Assembly (NCBI GenBank): GCA_020627425.1
Contig: JAHKXX010000272.1
Coordinates: forward strand, 1-5,609
Reading direction: 5' to 3'
From: a bacterium
Lineage (GTDB): Bacteria; Bacillota; Clostridia; Oscillospirales; Acutalibacteraceae
DNA length: 5,609 nucleotides
Positions 5,584 through 5,609 of the stretch are shown here, one piece after another (the stretch's first letter is position 1; each line of letters opens with the position of its first letter). The position numbers were made by a program, and so were the translations under genes. The notes beneath the pieces were generated by a model. That model saw only the letters and a program-made list of their open reading frames with translations. It did not search any database and had not been told where the DNA came from.

Positions 5584-5609
5584 AGAAAAGACAAATACAC
5601 TTATTCTCA
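5584..5609 (-). repeat. Second copy of the inner-stem 3' arm, cut by the window edge
   Basis: 5584-5601 is the reverse complement of 5250-5267 at 17 of 18 positions, and pairing with 5242-5267 continues to the last base with 23 of 26 allowed pairs. It is also an imperfect direct repeat of 5342-5362 (compare 5582-5602). The 5' arm thus has two possible partners. The copy may begin another element that continues to the right. Confidence 0.65.

Larger units (their letters stand above)
4992..5609. other. Gene-free region upstream of lepA
   Basis: About 620 bp contain no protein-coding frame I would accept. The left 70 bp hold the lepA ribosome site and promoter. The rest is a large nested inverted-repeat element (5062-5508) followed by an AT-rich stretch, 5515-5583, in which I see nothing definite, and a repeat copy at the very edge (5584-5609). 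Neither tRNA, rRNA nor a known riboswitch was recognised. Confidence 0.8.

Noticed and set aside
5062..5609. CRISPR array
   Set aside because: Repeats are inverted and nested rather than direct and evenly spaced, and no cas gene is present.

Overview
The window looks like a chromosomal segment from a low-to-moderate-GC Firmicute, most likely a gut or rumen Clostridia of the Ruminococcus/[Eubacterium] siraeum/Oscillospiraceae kind. This rests on the look of the proteins (LepA, a DUF3783 protein, an AlkD-type glycosylase, a compact RecQ), strong AGGAG-type ribosome sites, use of GTG and TTG starts, and GC-rich palindromes between genes. The genus is inferred from recall, not from a search.

Positions 1-4991 are a tightly packed operon of six genes, all on the minus strand. 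In transcription order they are lepA (elongation factor 4), a DUF3783 protein with a GTG start, a small GIY-YIG (URI-type) nuclease, a short RecQ helicase with a TTG start, an AlkD-like DNA alkylation repair protein, and an unrecognised gene that runs off the left edge. Gaps are 25 nt, 3 nt, a 4-nt overlap (TTGA), 1 nt and a 4-nt overlap (ATGA), so translation is probably coupled from the nuclease through to the last gene. An almost ideal sigma-A promoter (TTGACA, 18 bp, TG-A-TATAAT) sits about 30 nt before the lepA start. No terminator is visible between the genes. A translation/stress factor is thus followed by three DNA-repair or DNA-processing proteins.

Positions 4992-5609 carry no convincing gene. 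They hold the lepA promoter and, right behind it, an unusual element of about 450 bp (5062-5508) made of four nested inverted repeats around one centre. Its inner stem is 28 uninterrupted base pairs if G-U pairs are allowed, and every non-Watson-Crick pair in that stem is G-U when read as plus-strand RNA. A further copy of the 3' half of that stem lies at the right edge (5584-5609). The element could be a MITE-like palindromic repeat, a long structured RNA, or both. It is the least explained part of the window.
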